Program-made: the position numbers and the translations under genes
Shown: piece after piece, positions 34,601 through 47,900 of the stretch
Position numbering within the stretch: the first letter of the stretch is position 1
Layout of the letters: each line of letters begins with the position of its first letter
Assembly: GCF_040958095.1 (NCBI RefSeq)
Contig: NC_091156.1
Span: 22,065,427-22,129,426, forward strand
DNA from: Procambarus clarkii
Lineage: Eukaryota; Arthropoda; Malacostraca; Decapoda; Cambaridae
Direction of reading: 5' to 3'
Length of the DNA: 64,000 bases
Notes under the pieces: model-generated
What the model was told of the DNA's origin: nothing
The model's input: only the letters and a program-made list of their open reading frames with translations
Database searches by the model: none

Positions 34601-37600
34601 CAGCAGCCAGCAGCAGCAGCAGACGGGGTATCTTCCCACGCAGGAGCAGCAGACGGGGTATCTTCCCCAGCAGCAGAGCAGCAGACGGGGTATCTTCCCC
34701 AGCAGCAGCAGCAGACGGGGTATCTTCCCAGCAGCAGCAGCAGACGGGGTATCTTCCACAGCAGCAGCAGACGGGGTATCTTCCCCAGCAGCAGCAGAGG
34801 GGGTATCTTCCCCAGCAGCAGCAGCAGCAGACGGGGTATCTTCCCCAGCAGCAGCAGACGGGGTATCTTCCCCAGCAGCAGCAGCAGACGGGGTATCTTC
34901 CCCAGCAGCAGCAGCAGACGGGGTATCTTCCCCAGCAGCAGCAGCAGCAGCAGACGGGGTATCTTCCCCAGCAGCAGCAGCAGACGGGGTATCTTCCCAG
35001 CAGCAGCCAGCAGCAGACGGGGTATCTTCCCAGCAGCAGCAGCAGCAGCGGGGTATCTTCCCCAGCAGCAGCAGCAGACGGGGTATCTTCCCCAGCAGCA
35101 GCAGCAGACGGGGTATCTTCCCCAGCAGCAGCAGACGGGGTATCTTCCCCAGCAGCAGCAGACGGGGTATCTTCCCAGCAGCAGCAGCAGCAGACGGGGT
35201 ATCTTCCCCAGCAGCAGCAGCAGACGGGGTATCTTCCCCAGCAGCAGCAGCAGACGGGGTATCTTCCCAGCAGCAGCAGCAGACGGGGTATCTTCCCAGC
35301 AGCTGCAGCAGACGGGGTATCTTCCCCAGCAGCAGCAGACGGGGTATCTTCCCCAGCAGCAGCAGCAGCAGACGGGGTATCTTCCCAGCAGCAGCAGCAG
35401 ACGGGGTATCTTCCCCAGCAGCAGCAGCAGCAGACGGGGTATCTTCCCCAGCAGCAGCAGCAGACGGGGTATCTTCCCCGGCAGCAGCAGCAGACGGGGT
35501 ATCTTCCCCAGCAGCAGCAGCAGACGGGGTATCTTCCCCAGCAGCAGTAGCAGCAGACGGGGTATCTTCCCCGGCAGCAGCAGCAGCAGACGGGGTATCT
35601 TCCCCAGCAGCAGCAGCAGACGAGGTAGCTTCCCCAGCAGCAGCAGCAGACGGGGTATCTTCCCCAGCAGCAGCAGCAGCAGGACGGGGTATCTTCCCAG
35701 CAGCAGCAGCAGCAGACGGGTATCTTCCCCAGCAGCAGCAGCAGCAGACGGGGTATCTTCCCAGCAGGCAAGCAGCAGCAGCATACGGGGTATCTTCTCC
35801 AGCAGCAGCAGCAGCAGACGGGGTATCTTCCCCAGCAGCAGCTCCAGCAGACGGGGTATCTTCCCCAGCAGCAGCAGCAGCAGACGGGTATCTTCCCCAG
35901 CAGCAGCAGCAGCAGACGGGGTATCTTCCCCAGCAGCAGCAGCAGCAGACGGGGTATCTTCCCCAGCAGCAGCAGCAGCAGCAGACGGGGTATCTTCTCC
36001 AGCAGCAGCAGCAGCAGACGGGGTATCTTCCCCAGCAGCAGCTCCAGCAGACGGGTATCTTCCCCAGCAGCAGCAGCAGCAGACGGGGTATCTTCCCCAG
36101 CAGCAGCAGCAGCAGACGGGGTATCTTCCCCAGCAGCAGCAGCAGCAGACGGGGTATCTTCCCCAGCAGCAAGCAGCAGACGGGGTATCTTCCCCAGCAG
36201 CAGCAGCAAGCAGCAGACGGGGTATCTTCCCCGGCAGCAGCTGCAGCAGACGGGGTATCTTCCCAGCAACAGCAGCAGCAGACGGGGTATCTTCCCCAGC
36301 AGCAGCAGACGGGGTATCTTCCCCGGCAGCAGCAGCAGACGGGGTATCTTCCCCAGCAGCAGCAGCAGCAGACGGGGTATCTTCTCAGCAGCAGCAGACG
36401 GGGTATCTTCCCCAGCAGCAGCAGCAGCAGACGGGGTATCTTCCTCAGCAACAGCAGCAGCAGACGGGGTATCTTCCCCAGCAACAGCAGCAGCAGACGG
36501 GGTATCTTCCCCAGCAGCAGCAGACGGGGTATCTTCCCCAGCAGCAGCAGCAGCAGACGGGGTATCTTCCACAGCAGCAGCAGCAGCAGCAGACGGGGTA
36601 TCTTCCCCAGCAGCAGCAGCAGCAGCAGACGGGGTATCTTCCCCAACAGCAGCAGCAGACGGGGTATCTTCCACAGCAGCAGCAACAGCAGCAGACGGGG
36701 TATCTTCCACAGCAGCAGCAGCAGCAGACGGGGTATCTTCCACAGCAGCAGCAGCAGCAGACGGGGTATCTTCCCCAGCAGCAGCAGCAGCAGACGGGGT
36801 ATCTTCCCCAGCAGCAGCAGACGGGGTATCTTCCCCAGCAGCAGCAGACGGGGTATCTTCCACAGCAGCAGCAGCAGCAGACGGGGTATCTTCCACAGCA
36901 GCAGCAGCAGCAGGCGGGGTATCTTCCCCAGCAGCAGCAGAAGACGGGTATCTTCCCCAGCAGCAGCAGCAGACGGGGTATCTTCCCCAGCAGCTGCAGC
37001 AGACGGGGTATCTTTCCCAGCAGCAGCAAGACGGGGTATCTTCCCCAGCAGCAGCAGCAGCAGACGGGGTATCTTCCCCCAGCAAGCAGCAGCAGACGGG
37101 GTATCTTCCCCAGCAGCAGCAGCAGCAGACGGGGTATCTTCCCCAGCAGCAGCAGCAGACGGGTATCTTCCCCGGCAGCAGCAGCAGACGGGGTATCTTC
37201 CCCAGCAGCAGCAGCAGACGGGGTATCTTCCCCAGCAGCAGCAGACGGGGTATCTTCCCCAGCAGCAGCAGCAGACGGAGGTATCTTCCCAGCAGCAGCA
37301 GCAGACGAAGTATCTTCCCCAGCAGCAGCAGCAGACGGGGTATCTTCCCCGGCAGCAGCAGCAGACGGAGTAATCTTCCCCAGCAGCAGCAGCAGCAGCA
37401 GACGGGGTAATCTTCCCCAGCAGCAGCAGCAGCAGACGGGGTATCTTCCCCGGCAGCAGCAGCAGCAGACGGGGTATCTTCCCCAGCAGCAGCAGCAGAC
37501 GGGGGTATCTTCCCCAGCAGCAGCCAGACGGGGTATCTTCCCCAGCAGCAGCAAGACGGGGTATCTTCCCAGCAGCAGCTGCAGCAGACGGGGTATCTTC

Positions 37601-40600
37601 CCCAGCAGCAGCAGCAGCAGACGGGGTATCTTCCCCAGCAGCAGCAGACGGGGTATCTTCCCCAGCAGCAGCAGACGGAGTATCTTTCCCAGCAGCAGCA
37701 GCAGCAGACGGGGTATCTTCCCCAGCAGCAGCAAGCAGCAGCAGACGGGTATCTTCCCCAGCAGCAGCAGCAGCAGACGGGGTATCTTCCCCAGCAGCAG
37801 CTGCAGCAGACGGGGTATCTTCCCAGCAGCAGCAGCAGCAGACGGGGTATCTTCCCCAGCAGCAGCAGACGGGGTATCTTCCCCAGCAGCAGCAGACGGA
37901 GTATCTTCCCCAGCAGCAGCAGCAGCAGACGGGGTATCTTCCCCAGCAGCAGGCAGCAGCAGACGGGGTGTCTTCCCCAGCAGCAGCAGGCAGCAGCAGA
38001 CGGGGTATCTTCCCCAGCAGCAGCAGCAGCAGCCAGACGGGGTATCTTCCCCAACAGCAGCAGCAGACGGGGGTATCTTCCACAGCAGCAGCAACAGCAG
38101 CAGACGGGGTATCTTCCCACTAGCAAGCAGCAGCAGCAGACGGGGTATCTTCCCCAGCAGCAGCAGCAGACGGGGTATCTTCCCCAGCAGCAGCAGACGG
38201 GGTATCTTCCCCAGCAGCAGCAGCAGACGGGGTATCTTCCCCAGCAGCAGCAGCAGCAGACGGGGTATCTTCCCCAGCAGCAGCAGCAGACGGGGTATCT
38301 TCCCCAGCAGCAGCAGCAGACGGGGTATCTTCCCCAGCAGCAGCAGCAGACGGGGTATCTTCCCCAGCAGCTGCAGCAGACGGGGTATCTTCCCCAGCAG
38401 CAGCAGCAGACGGGGTATCTTCCCCAGCAGCAGCAGACGGGGTATCTTCCCCAGCAGCACCAGTAGCAGACGGGGTATCTTCCCCAGCAGCATCAGCAGA
38501 CGGGGTATCTTCCCCAGCAGCAGCAGCAGCAGACGGGGTATCTTCCCCAGCAGCAGCAGCAGACGGGGTATCTTCCCCGGCAGCAGCAGCAGACGGGGTA
38601 TCTTTCCCAGCAGCAGCAGCAGACGGGGAATCTTCCCCAGCAGCAGCAGACGGGGTATCTTTCCCAGCAGCAGCAGCAGACGGGGTATCTTCCCCAGCAG
38701 CAGCAGCAGACGAAGTATCTTCCCCAGCAGCAGCAGCAGGACGGGGTATCTTCCCCGGCAGCAGCAGCAGACGGAGTATCTTCCCCAGCAGCAGCAGCAG
38801 CAGCAGACGGGTATCTTCCCCAGCAGCAGCAGCAGCAGACGGGGTATCTTCCCCGGCAGCAGCAGCAGCAGACGGGGTATCTTCCCCAGCAGCAGCAGCA
38901 GACGGGGTATCTTCCCCAGCAGCAGCAGACGGGGTATCTTCCCCAGCAGCAGCAGACGGGGTATCTTCCCCAGCAGCAGCTGCAGCAGACGGGGTATCTT
39001 CCCCAGCAGCAGCAGCAGCAGACGGGGTATCTCCCAGCAGCAGCAGACGGGGTATCTTCCCCAGCAGCAGCAGACGGGGTATCTTTCCCAGCAGCAGCAG
39101 CAGCAGACGGGGTATCTTCCCCAGCAGCAGCAGCAGCAGCAGACGGGGTATCTTCCCCAGCAGCAGCAGCAGCAGACGGGGTATCTTCCCCAGCAGCAGC
39201 TGCAGCAGACGGGGTATCTTCCCCAGCAGCAGCAGCAGCAGACGGGGTATCTTCCCCAGCAGCAGCAGACGGGGTATCTTCCCCAGCAGCAGCAGACGGA
39301 GTATCTTCCCCAGCAGCAGCAGCAGCAGCAGACGGGGTATCTTCCCCAGCAGCAGCAAGCAGCAGACGGGGTATCTTCCCCAGCAGCAGCAGCAGCAGCA
39401 GACGGGGTATCTTCCACAGCAGCAGCAGCAGCAGCAGACGGGGTATCTTCCACACAGCAGCAGCAGCAGACGGGGTATCTTCCACAGCAGCAGCAACAGC
39501 AGCAGACGGGGTATCTTCCACAGCAGCAGCAGCAGCAGACGGGGTATCTTCCCAGCAGCAGCAGCAGACGGGGTATCTTCCCCAGCAGCAGCAGACGGGG
39601 TATCTTCCCCAGCAGCAGCAGACGGGGTATCTTCCCCAGCAGCAGCAGCAGCAGACGGGGTATCTTCCCCAGCAGCAGCAGCAGACGGGGTATCTTCCCC
39701 AGCAGCAGCAGCAGACGGGGTATCTTCCCCAGCAGCAGCAGCAGACGGGGTATCTTCCCCAGCAGCTAGCAGCAGACGGGGTATCTTCCCCAGCAGCAGC
39801 AGCAGACGGGGTATCTTCCCCAGCAGCACCAGCAGCAGACGGGGTATCTTCCCCAGCAGCAGCAGCAGACGGGGTATCTTCCCCAGCAGCAGCAGCAGCA
39901 GACGGGGTATCTTCCCCAGCAGCAGCAGCAGACGGGGTATCTTCCCCGGCAGCAGCAGCAGACGGGGTATCTTCCCCAGCAGCAGCAGCAGACGGGGTAT
40001 CTTCCCCAGCAGCAGTAGCAGCAGACGGGGTATCTTCCCCGGAAGCAGCAGCAGCATACGGGGTATCTTCCCCAGCAGCAGCAGCAGACGAAGTATCTTC
40101 CCCAGCAGCAGCAGCAGACGGGGTATCTTCCCCAGCAGCAGCAGCAGCAGACGGGGTATCTTCCCCAGCAGCAGCAGCAGCAGACGGGGTATCTTCCCCA
40201 GCAGCAGCAGCAGCAGACGGGGTATCTTCCCCAGCAGCAGCAGCAGCAGCAGCAGACGGGGTATCTTCTCCAGCAGCAGCAGCAGCAGACGGGGTATCTT
40301 CCCCAGCAGCAGCTCCAGCAGACGGGGTATCTTCCCCAGCAGCAGCAGCAGCAGACGGGGTATCTTCCCCAGCAGCAGCAGCAGCAGACGGGGTATCTTC
40401 CCCAGCAGCAGCAGCAGCAGACGGGGTATCTTCCCCAGCAGCAGCAGCAGACGGGGTATCTTCCCCAGCAGCAGCAGCAGCAGCAGACGGGGTATCTTCC
40501 CCGGCAGCAGCTGCAGCAGACGGGGTATCTTCCCCAGCAACAGCAGCAGCAGACGGGGTATCTTCCCAGCAGCAGCAGACGGGGTATCTTCCCCGGCAGC

Positions 40601-40860
40601 AGCAGCAGACGGGGTATCTTCCCCAGCAGCAGCAGCAGCAGACGGGGTATCTTCTCAGCAGCAGCAGACGGGGTATCTTCCCCAGCAGCAGCAGCAGCAG
40701 ACGGGGTATCTTCCTCAGCAACAGCAGCAGCAGACGGGGTATCTTCCCCAGCAACAGCAGCAGCAGACGGGGTATCTTCCCCAGCAGCAGCAGACGGGGT
40801 ATCTTCCCCAGCAGCAGCAGCAGCAGACGGGGTATCTTCCCCAGCAGCAGCACAGCAGCA
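31640..40860. other. indel-rich stretch of the giant array
   Basis: Unlike the rest of the array, this part has many single-base gains and losses: TTCCCAGC with a C missing, GCAAGCAG, GCAGCCAGC, CCCCCAGC and ACGGGTATC. They break the triplet register every few hundred bases. The pattern suggests uncorrected long-read or assembly errors, or a decayed zone. Confidence 0.6.
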
Positions 40861-42225
40861 GACGGGGTATCTTCCCCAACAGCAGCAGCAGACGGGGTAT
40901 CTTCCACAGCAGCAGCAACAGCAGCAGACGGGGTATCTTCCACAGCAGCAGCAGCAGCAGACGGGGTATCTTCCCCAGCAGCAGCAGCAGACGGGGTATC
41001 TTCCCCAGCAGCAGCAGACGGGGTATCTTCCCCAGCAGCAGCAGACGGGGTATCTTCCACAGCAGCAGCAGCAGCAGACGGGGTATCTTCCACAGCAGCA
41101 GCAGCAGCAGACGGGGTATCTTCCCCAGCAGCAGCAGAAGACGGGGTATCTTCCCCAGCAGCAGCAGCAGACGGGGTATCTTCCCCAGCAGCTGCAGCAG
41201 ACGGGGTATCTTCCCCAGCAGCAGCAGACGGGGTATCTTCCCCAGCAGCAGCAGCAGCAGACGGGGTATCTTCCCCAGCAGCAGCAGCAGACGGGGTATC
41301 TTCCCCAGCAGCAGCAGCAGCAGACGGGGTATCTTCCCCAGCAGCAGCAGCAGACGGGGTATCTTCCCCGGCAGCAGCAGCAGACGGGGTATCTTCCCCA
41401 GCAGCAGCAGCAGACGGGGTATCTTCCCCAGCAGCAGCAGACGGGGTATCTTCCCCAGCAGCAGCAGCAGACGGGGTATCTTCCCCAGCAGCAGCAGCAG
41501 ACGAAGTATCTTCCCCAGCAGCAGCAGCAGACGGGGTATCTTCCCCGGCAGCAGCAGCAGACGGAGTATCTTCCCCAGCAGCAGCAGCAGCAGCAGACGG
41601 GGTATCTTCCCCAGCAGCAGCAGCAGCAGACGGGGTATCTTCCCCGGCAGCAGCAGCAGCAGACGGGGTATCTTCCCCAGCAGCAGCAGCAGACGGGGTA
41701 TCTTCCCCAGCAGCAGCAGACGGGGTATCTTCCCCAGCAGCAGCAGACGGGGTATCTTCCCCGGCAGCAGCAGCAGACGGGGTATCTTCCCCAGCAGCAG
41801 CAGCAGCAGACGGGGTATCTTCTCAGCAGCAGCAGACGGGGTATCTTCCCCAGCAGCAGCAGCAGCAGACGGGGTATCTTCCTCAGCAACAGCAGCAGCA
41901 GACGGGGTATCTTCCCCAGCAACAGCAGCAGCAGACGGGGTATCTTCCCCAGCAGCAGCAGACGGGGTATCTTCCCCAGCAGCAGCAGCAGCAGACGGGG
42001 TATCTTCCCCAGCAGCAGCAGCAGCAGCAGACGGGGTATCTTCCCCAACAGCAGCAGCAGACGGGGTATCTTCCACAGCAGCAGCAACAGCAGCAGACGG
42101 GGTATCTTCCACAGCAGCAGCAGCAGCAGACGGGGTATCTTCCCCAGCAGCAGCAGCAGACGGGGTATCTTCCCCAGCAGCAGCACACGGGGTATCTTCC
42201 CCAGCAGCAGCAGACGGGGTATCTT

Positions 42226-44982
42226 CCACAGCAGCAGCAGCAGCAGACGGGGTATCTTCCCCAGCAGCAGCAGCAGACGGGGTATCTTCCCCAGCAGCAG
42301 CAGCAGACGGGGTATCTTCCCCAGCAGCAGCAGACGGGGTATCTTCCACAGCAGCAGCAGCAGACGGGGTATCTTCCCCAGCAGCAGCAGCAGACGGGGT
42401 ATCTTCCCCAGCAGCAGCAGCAGACGGGGTATCTTCCCCAGCAGCAGCAGCAGACGGGGTATCTTCCACAGCAGCAGCAGCAGCAGCAGACGGGGTATCT
42501 TCCCCAGCAGCAGCAGCAGACGGGGTATCTTCCCCAGCAGCAGCAGCAGACGGGGTATCTTCCCCAGCAGCAGCAGCAGACGGGGTATCTTCCACAGCAG
42601 CAGCAGACGGGGTATCTTCCACAGCAGCAGCAGACGGGGTGTCTTCCCCAGCAGCAGCAGACGGGGTATCTTCCACAGCAGCAGCAGCAGCAACAGACGG
42701 GGTATCTTTCCCAGCAGTAGCAGACGGGGTATCTTCCACAACAGCAGCAGCAGCAGACGGGGTATCTTCCACAACAGCAGCAGCAGCAGACGGGGTATCT
42801 TCCCCAGCAGCAGCAGCAGCAGCAGACGGGGTATCTTCCCCAACAGCAGCAGCAGACGGGGTATCTTCCACAGCAGCAGCAACAGCAGCAGACGGGGTAT
42901 CTTCCACAGCAGCAGCAGCAGCAGACGGGGTATCTTCCCCAGCAGCAGCAGCAGACGGGGTATCTTCCCCAGCAGCAGCAGCAGACGGGGTATCTTCCCC
43001 AGCAGAAGCAGACGGGGTATCTTCCCCAGCAGCAGCAGACGGGGTATCTTCCCCAGCAGCAGCAGCAGCAGACGGGGTATCTTCCCCAGCAGCAGCAGCA
43101 GACGGGGTATCTTCCCCAGCAGCAGCAGCAGACGGGGTATCTTCCCCAGCAGCAGCAGCAGACGGGGTATCTTCCCCAGCAGCAGTAGCAGCAGACGGGG
43201 TATCTTCCCCGGCAGCAGCAGCAGCATACGGGGTATCTTCCCCAGCAGCAGCAGCAGACGAAGTATCTTCCCCAGCAGCAGCAGCAGACGGGGTATCTTC
43301 CCCAGCAGCAGCAGCAGCAGCAGACGGGGTATCTTCCCCAGCAGCAGCAGCAGCAGACGGGGTATCTTCCCCAGCAGCAGCAGCAGCAGACGGGGTATCT
43401 TCCCCAGCAGCAGCAGCAGCAGCAGACGGGGTATCTTCTCCAGCAGCAGCAGCAGCAGACGGCGTATCTTCCCCAGCAGCAGCTCCAGCAGACGGGGTAT
43501 CTTCCCCAGCAGCAGCAGCAGCAGACGGGGTATCTTCCCCAGCAGCAGCAGCAGCAGACGGGGTATCTTCCCCAGCAGCAGCAGCAGCAGACGGGGTATC
43601 TTCCCCAGCAGCAGCAGCAGACGGGGTATCTTCCCCAGCAGCAGCAGCAGCAGCAGACGGGGTATCTTCCCCGGCAGCAGCTGCAGCAGACGGGGTATCT
43701 TCCCCAGCAACAGCAGCAGCAGACGGGGTATCTTCCCCAGCAGCAGCAGACGGGGTATCTTCCCCGGCAGCAGCAGCAGACGGGGTATCTTCCCCAGCAG
43801 CAGCAGCAGCAGACGGGGTATCTTCTCAGCAGCAGCAGACGGGGTATCTTCCCCAGCAGCAGCAGCAGCAGACAGGCTATCTTCCTCAGCAACAGCAGCA
43901 GCAGACGGGGTATCTTCCCCAGCAACAGCAGCAGCAGACGGGGTATCTTCCCCAGCAGCAGCAGACGGGGTATCTTCCCCAGCAGCACCAGCAGCAGACG
44001 GGGTATCTTCCACAGCAGCAGCAGCAGCAGACGGGGTATCTTCCCCAGCAGCAGCAGCAGCAGCAGACGGGGTATCTTCCCCAACAGCAGCAGCAGACGG
44101 GGTATCTTCCACAGCAGCAGCAACAGCAGCAGACGGGGTATCTTCCACAGCAGCAGCAGCAGCAGACGGGGTATCTTCCCCAGCAGCAGCAGCAGACGGG
44201 GTATCTTCCCCAGCAGCAGCAGACGGGGTATCTTCCCCAGCAGCAGCAGACGGGGTATCTTCCACAGCAGCAGCAGCAGCAGCAGACGGGGTATCTTCCA
44301 CAGCAGCAGCAGCAGCAGACGGGGTATCTTCCCCAGCAGCAGCAGAAGACGGGGTATCTTCCCCAGCAGCAGCAGCAGACGGGGTATCTTCCCCAGCAGC
44401 TGCAGCAGACGGGGTATCTTCCCCAGCAGCAGCAGACGGGGTATCTTCCCCAGCAGCAGCAGCAGCAGACGGGGTATCTTCCCCAGCAGCAGCAGCAGAC
44501 GGGGTATCTTCCCCAGCAGCAGCAGCAGCAGACGGGGTATCTTCCCCAGCAGCAGCAGCAGCAGACGGGGTGTCTTCCCCGGCAGCAGCAGCAGACGGGG
44601 TATCTTCCCCAGCAGCAGCAGCAGACGGGGTATCTTCCCCAGCAGCAGCAGCAGCAGACGGGGTATCTTCCCCAGCAGCAGCAGCAGACGGGGTATCTTC
44701 CCCAGCAGCAGCAGACGGGGTATCTTCCACAGCAGCAGCAGCAGCAGCAGACGGGGTATCTTCCCCAGCAGGAGCAGCAGACGGGGTATCTTCCCCAGCA
44801 GCAGCAGCAGACGGGGTATCTTCCCCAGCAGCAGCAGCAGACGGGGTATCTTCCACAGCAGCAGCAGACGGGGTATCTTCCACAGCAGCAGCAGACGGGG
44901 TGTCTTCCCCAGCAGCAGCAGACGGGGTATCTTCCACAGCAGCAGCAGCAGCAACAGACGGGGTATCTTTCCCAGCAGTAGC
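42226..44982. repeat. higher-order block, copy matching 28.7-31.3 kb
   Basis: Second copy of the marker-ordered block described at 28655-31345. The small drift in offset (13,662 falling to 13,636) means only a few CAG triplets or units were gained or lost between copies. Confidence 0.75.
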
Positions 44983-47900
44983 AGACGGGGTATCTTCCAC
45001 AACAGCAGCAGCAGCAGACGGGGTATCTTCCACAACAGCAGCAGCAGCAGACGGGGTATCTTCCCCAGCAGCAGCAGCAGCAGCAGACGGGGTATATTCC
45101 CCAACAGCAGCAGCAGACGGGGTATCTTCCACAGCAGCAGCAACAGCAGCAGACGGGGTATCTTCCACAGCAGCAGCAGCAGCAGACGGGGTATCTTCCC
45201 CAGCAGCAGCAGCAGACGGGGTATCTTCCCCAGCAGCAGCAGCAGACGGGGTATCTTCCCCAGCAGCAGCAGACGGGGTATCTTCCCCAGCAGCAGCAGA
45301 CGGGGTATCTTCCCCAGCAGCAGCAGCAGCAGACGGGGTATCTTCCCCAGCAGCAGCAGCAGACGGGGTATCTTCCCCAGCAGCAGCAGCAGACGGGGTA
45401 TCTTCCCCAGCAGCAGCAGCAGACGGGGTATCTTCCCCAGCAGCTGCAGCAGACGGGGTATCTTCCCCAGCAGCAGCAGACGGGGTATCTTCCCCAGCAG
45501 CAGCAGCAGCAGACGGGGTATCTTCCCCAGCAGCAGCAGCAGACGGGGTATCTTCCCCAGCAGCAGCAGCAGCAGACGGGGTATCTTCCCCAGCAGCAGC
45601 AGCAGACGGGGTATCTTCCCCGGCAGCAGCAGCAGACGGGGTATCTTCCCCAGCAGCAGCAGCAGACGGGGTATCTTCCCCAGCAGCAGTAGCAGCAGAC
45701 GGGGTATCTTCCCCGGCAGCAGCAGCAGCATACGGGGTATCTTCCCCAGCAGCAGCAGCAGACGAAGTATCTTCCCCAGCAGCAGCAGCAGACGGGGTAT
45801 CTTCCCCAGCAGCAGCAGCAGCAGACGGGGTATCTTCCCCAGCAGCAGCAGCAGCAGACGGGGTATCTTCCCCAGCAGCAGCAGCAGCAGACGGGGTATC
45901 TTCCCCAGCAGCAGCAGCAGCAGCAGACGGGGTATCTTCTCCAGCAGCAGCAGCAGCAGACGGGGTATCTTCCCCAGCAGCAGCTCCAGCAGACGGGGTA
46001 TCTTCCCCAGCAGCAGCAGCAGCAGACGGGGTATCTTCCCCAGCAGCAGCAGCAGCAGACGGGGTATCTTCCCCAGCAGCAGCAGCAGCAGACGGGGTAT
46101 CTTCCCCAGCAGCAGCAGCAGACGGGGTATCTTCCCCAGCAGCAGCAGCAGCAGCAGACGGGGTATCTTCCCCGGCAGCAGCTGCAACAGACGGGGTATC
46201 TTCCCCAGCAACAGCAGCAGCAGACGGGGTATCTTCCCCAGCAGCAGCAGACGGGGTATCTTCCCCGGCAGCAGCAGCAGACGGGGTATCTTCCCCAGCA
46301 GCAGCAGCAGCAGACGGGGTATCTTCTCAGCAGCAGCAGACGGGGTATCTTCCCCAGCAGCAGCAGCAGCAGACGGGGTATCTTCCTCAGCAACAGCAGC
46401 AGCAGACGAGGGTATCTTCCCCAGCAACAGCAGCAGCAGACGGGGTATCTTCCCCAGCAACAGCAGCAGCAGACGGGGTATCTTCCCCAGCAGCAGCAGA
46501 CGGGGTATCTTCCCCAGCAGCAGCAGCAGCAGACGGGGTATCTTCCACAGCAGCAGCAGCAGCAGCAGACGGGGTATCTTCCCCAGCAGCAGCAGCAGCA
46601 GCAGACGGGGTATCTTCCCCAACAGCAGCAGCAGACGGGGTATCTTCCACAGCAGCAGCAACAGCAGCAGACGGGGTATCTTCCACAGCAGCAGCAGCAG
46701 CAGACGGGGTATCTTCCCCAGCAGCAGCAGCAGACGGGGTATCTTCCCCAGCAGCAGCAGACGGGGTATCTTCCCCAGCAGCAGCAGACGGGGTATCTTC
46801 CACAGCAGCAGCAGCAGCAGACGGGGTATCTTCCACAGCAGCAGCAGCAGCAGACGGGGTATCTTCCCCAGCAGCAGCAGAAGACGGGGTATCTTCCCCA
46901 GCAGCAGCAGCAGACGGGGTATCTTCCCCAGCAGCTGCAGCAGACGGGGTATCTTCCCCAGCAGCAGCAGACGGGGTATCTTCCCCAGCAGCAGCAGCAG
47001 CAGACGGGGTATCTTCCCCAGCAGCAGCAGCAGACGGGGTATCTTCCCCAGCAGCAGCAGCAGCAGACGGGGTATCTTCCCCAGCAGCAGCAGCAGACGG
47101 GGTATCTTCCCCGGCAGCAGCAGCAGACGGGGTATCTTCCCCAGCAGCAGCAGCAGACGGGGTATCTTCCCCAGCAGCAGCAGACGGGGTATCTTCCCCA
47201 GCAGCAGCAGCAGACGGGGTATCTTCCCCAGCAGCAGCAGCAGACGAAGTATCTTCCCCAGCAGCAGCAGCAGACGGGGTATCTTCCCCGGCAGCAGCAG
47301 CAGACGGAGTATCTTCCCCAGCAGCAGCAGCAGCAGCAGACGGGGTATCTTCCCCAGCAGCAGCAGCAGCAGACGGGGTATCTTCCCCGGCAGCAGCAGC
47401 AGCAGACGGGGTATCTTCCCCAGCAGCAGCAGCAGACGGGGTATCTTCCCCAGCAGCAGCAGACGGGGTATCTTCCCCAGCAGCAGCAGACGGGGTATCT
47501 TCCCCAGCAGCAGCTGCAGCAGACGGGGTATCTTCCCCAGCAGCAGCAGCAGCAGACGGGGTATCTTCCCCAGCAGCAGCAGACGGGGTATCTTCCCCAG
47601 CAGCAGCAGACGGAGTATCTTTCCCAGCAGCAGCAGCAGCAGACGGGGTATCTTCCCCAGCAGCAGCAGCAGCAGCAGACGGGGTATCTTCCCCAGCAGC
47701 AGCAGCAGCAGACGGGGTATCTTCCCCAGCAGCAGCTGCAGCAGACGGGGTATCTTCCCCAGCAGCAGCAGCAGCAGACGGGGTATCTTCCCCAGCAGCA
47801 GCAGACGGGGTATCTTCCCCAGCAGCAGCAGACGGAGTATCTTCCCCAGCAGCAGCAGCAGCAGACGGGGTATCTTCCCCAGCAGCAGCAGCAGCAGACG

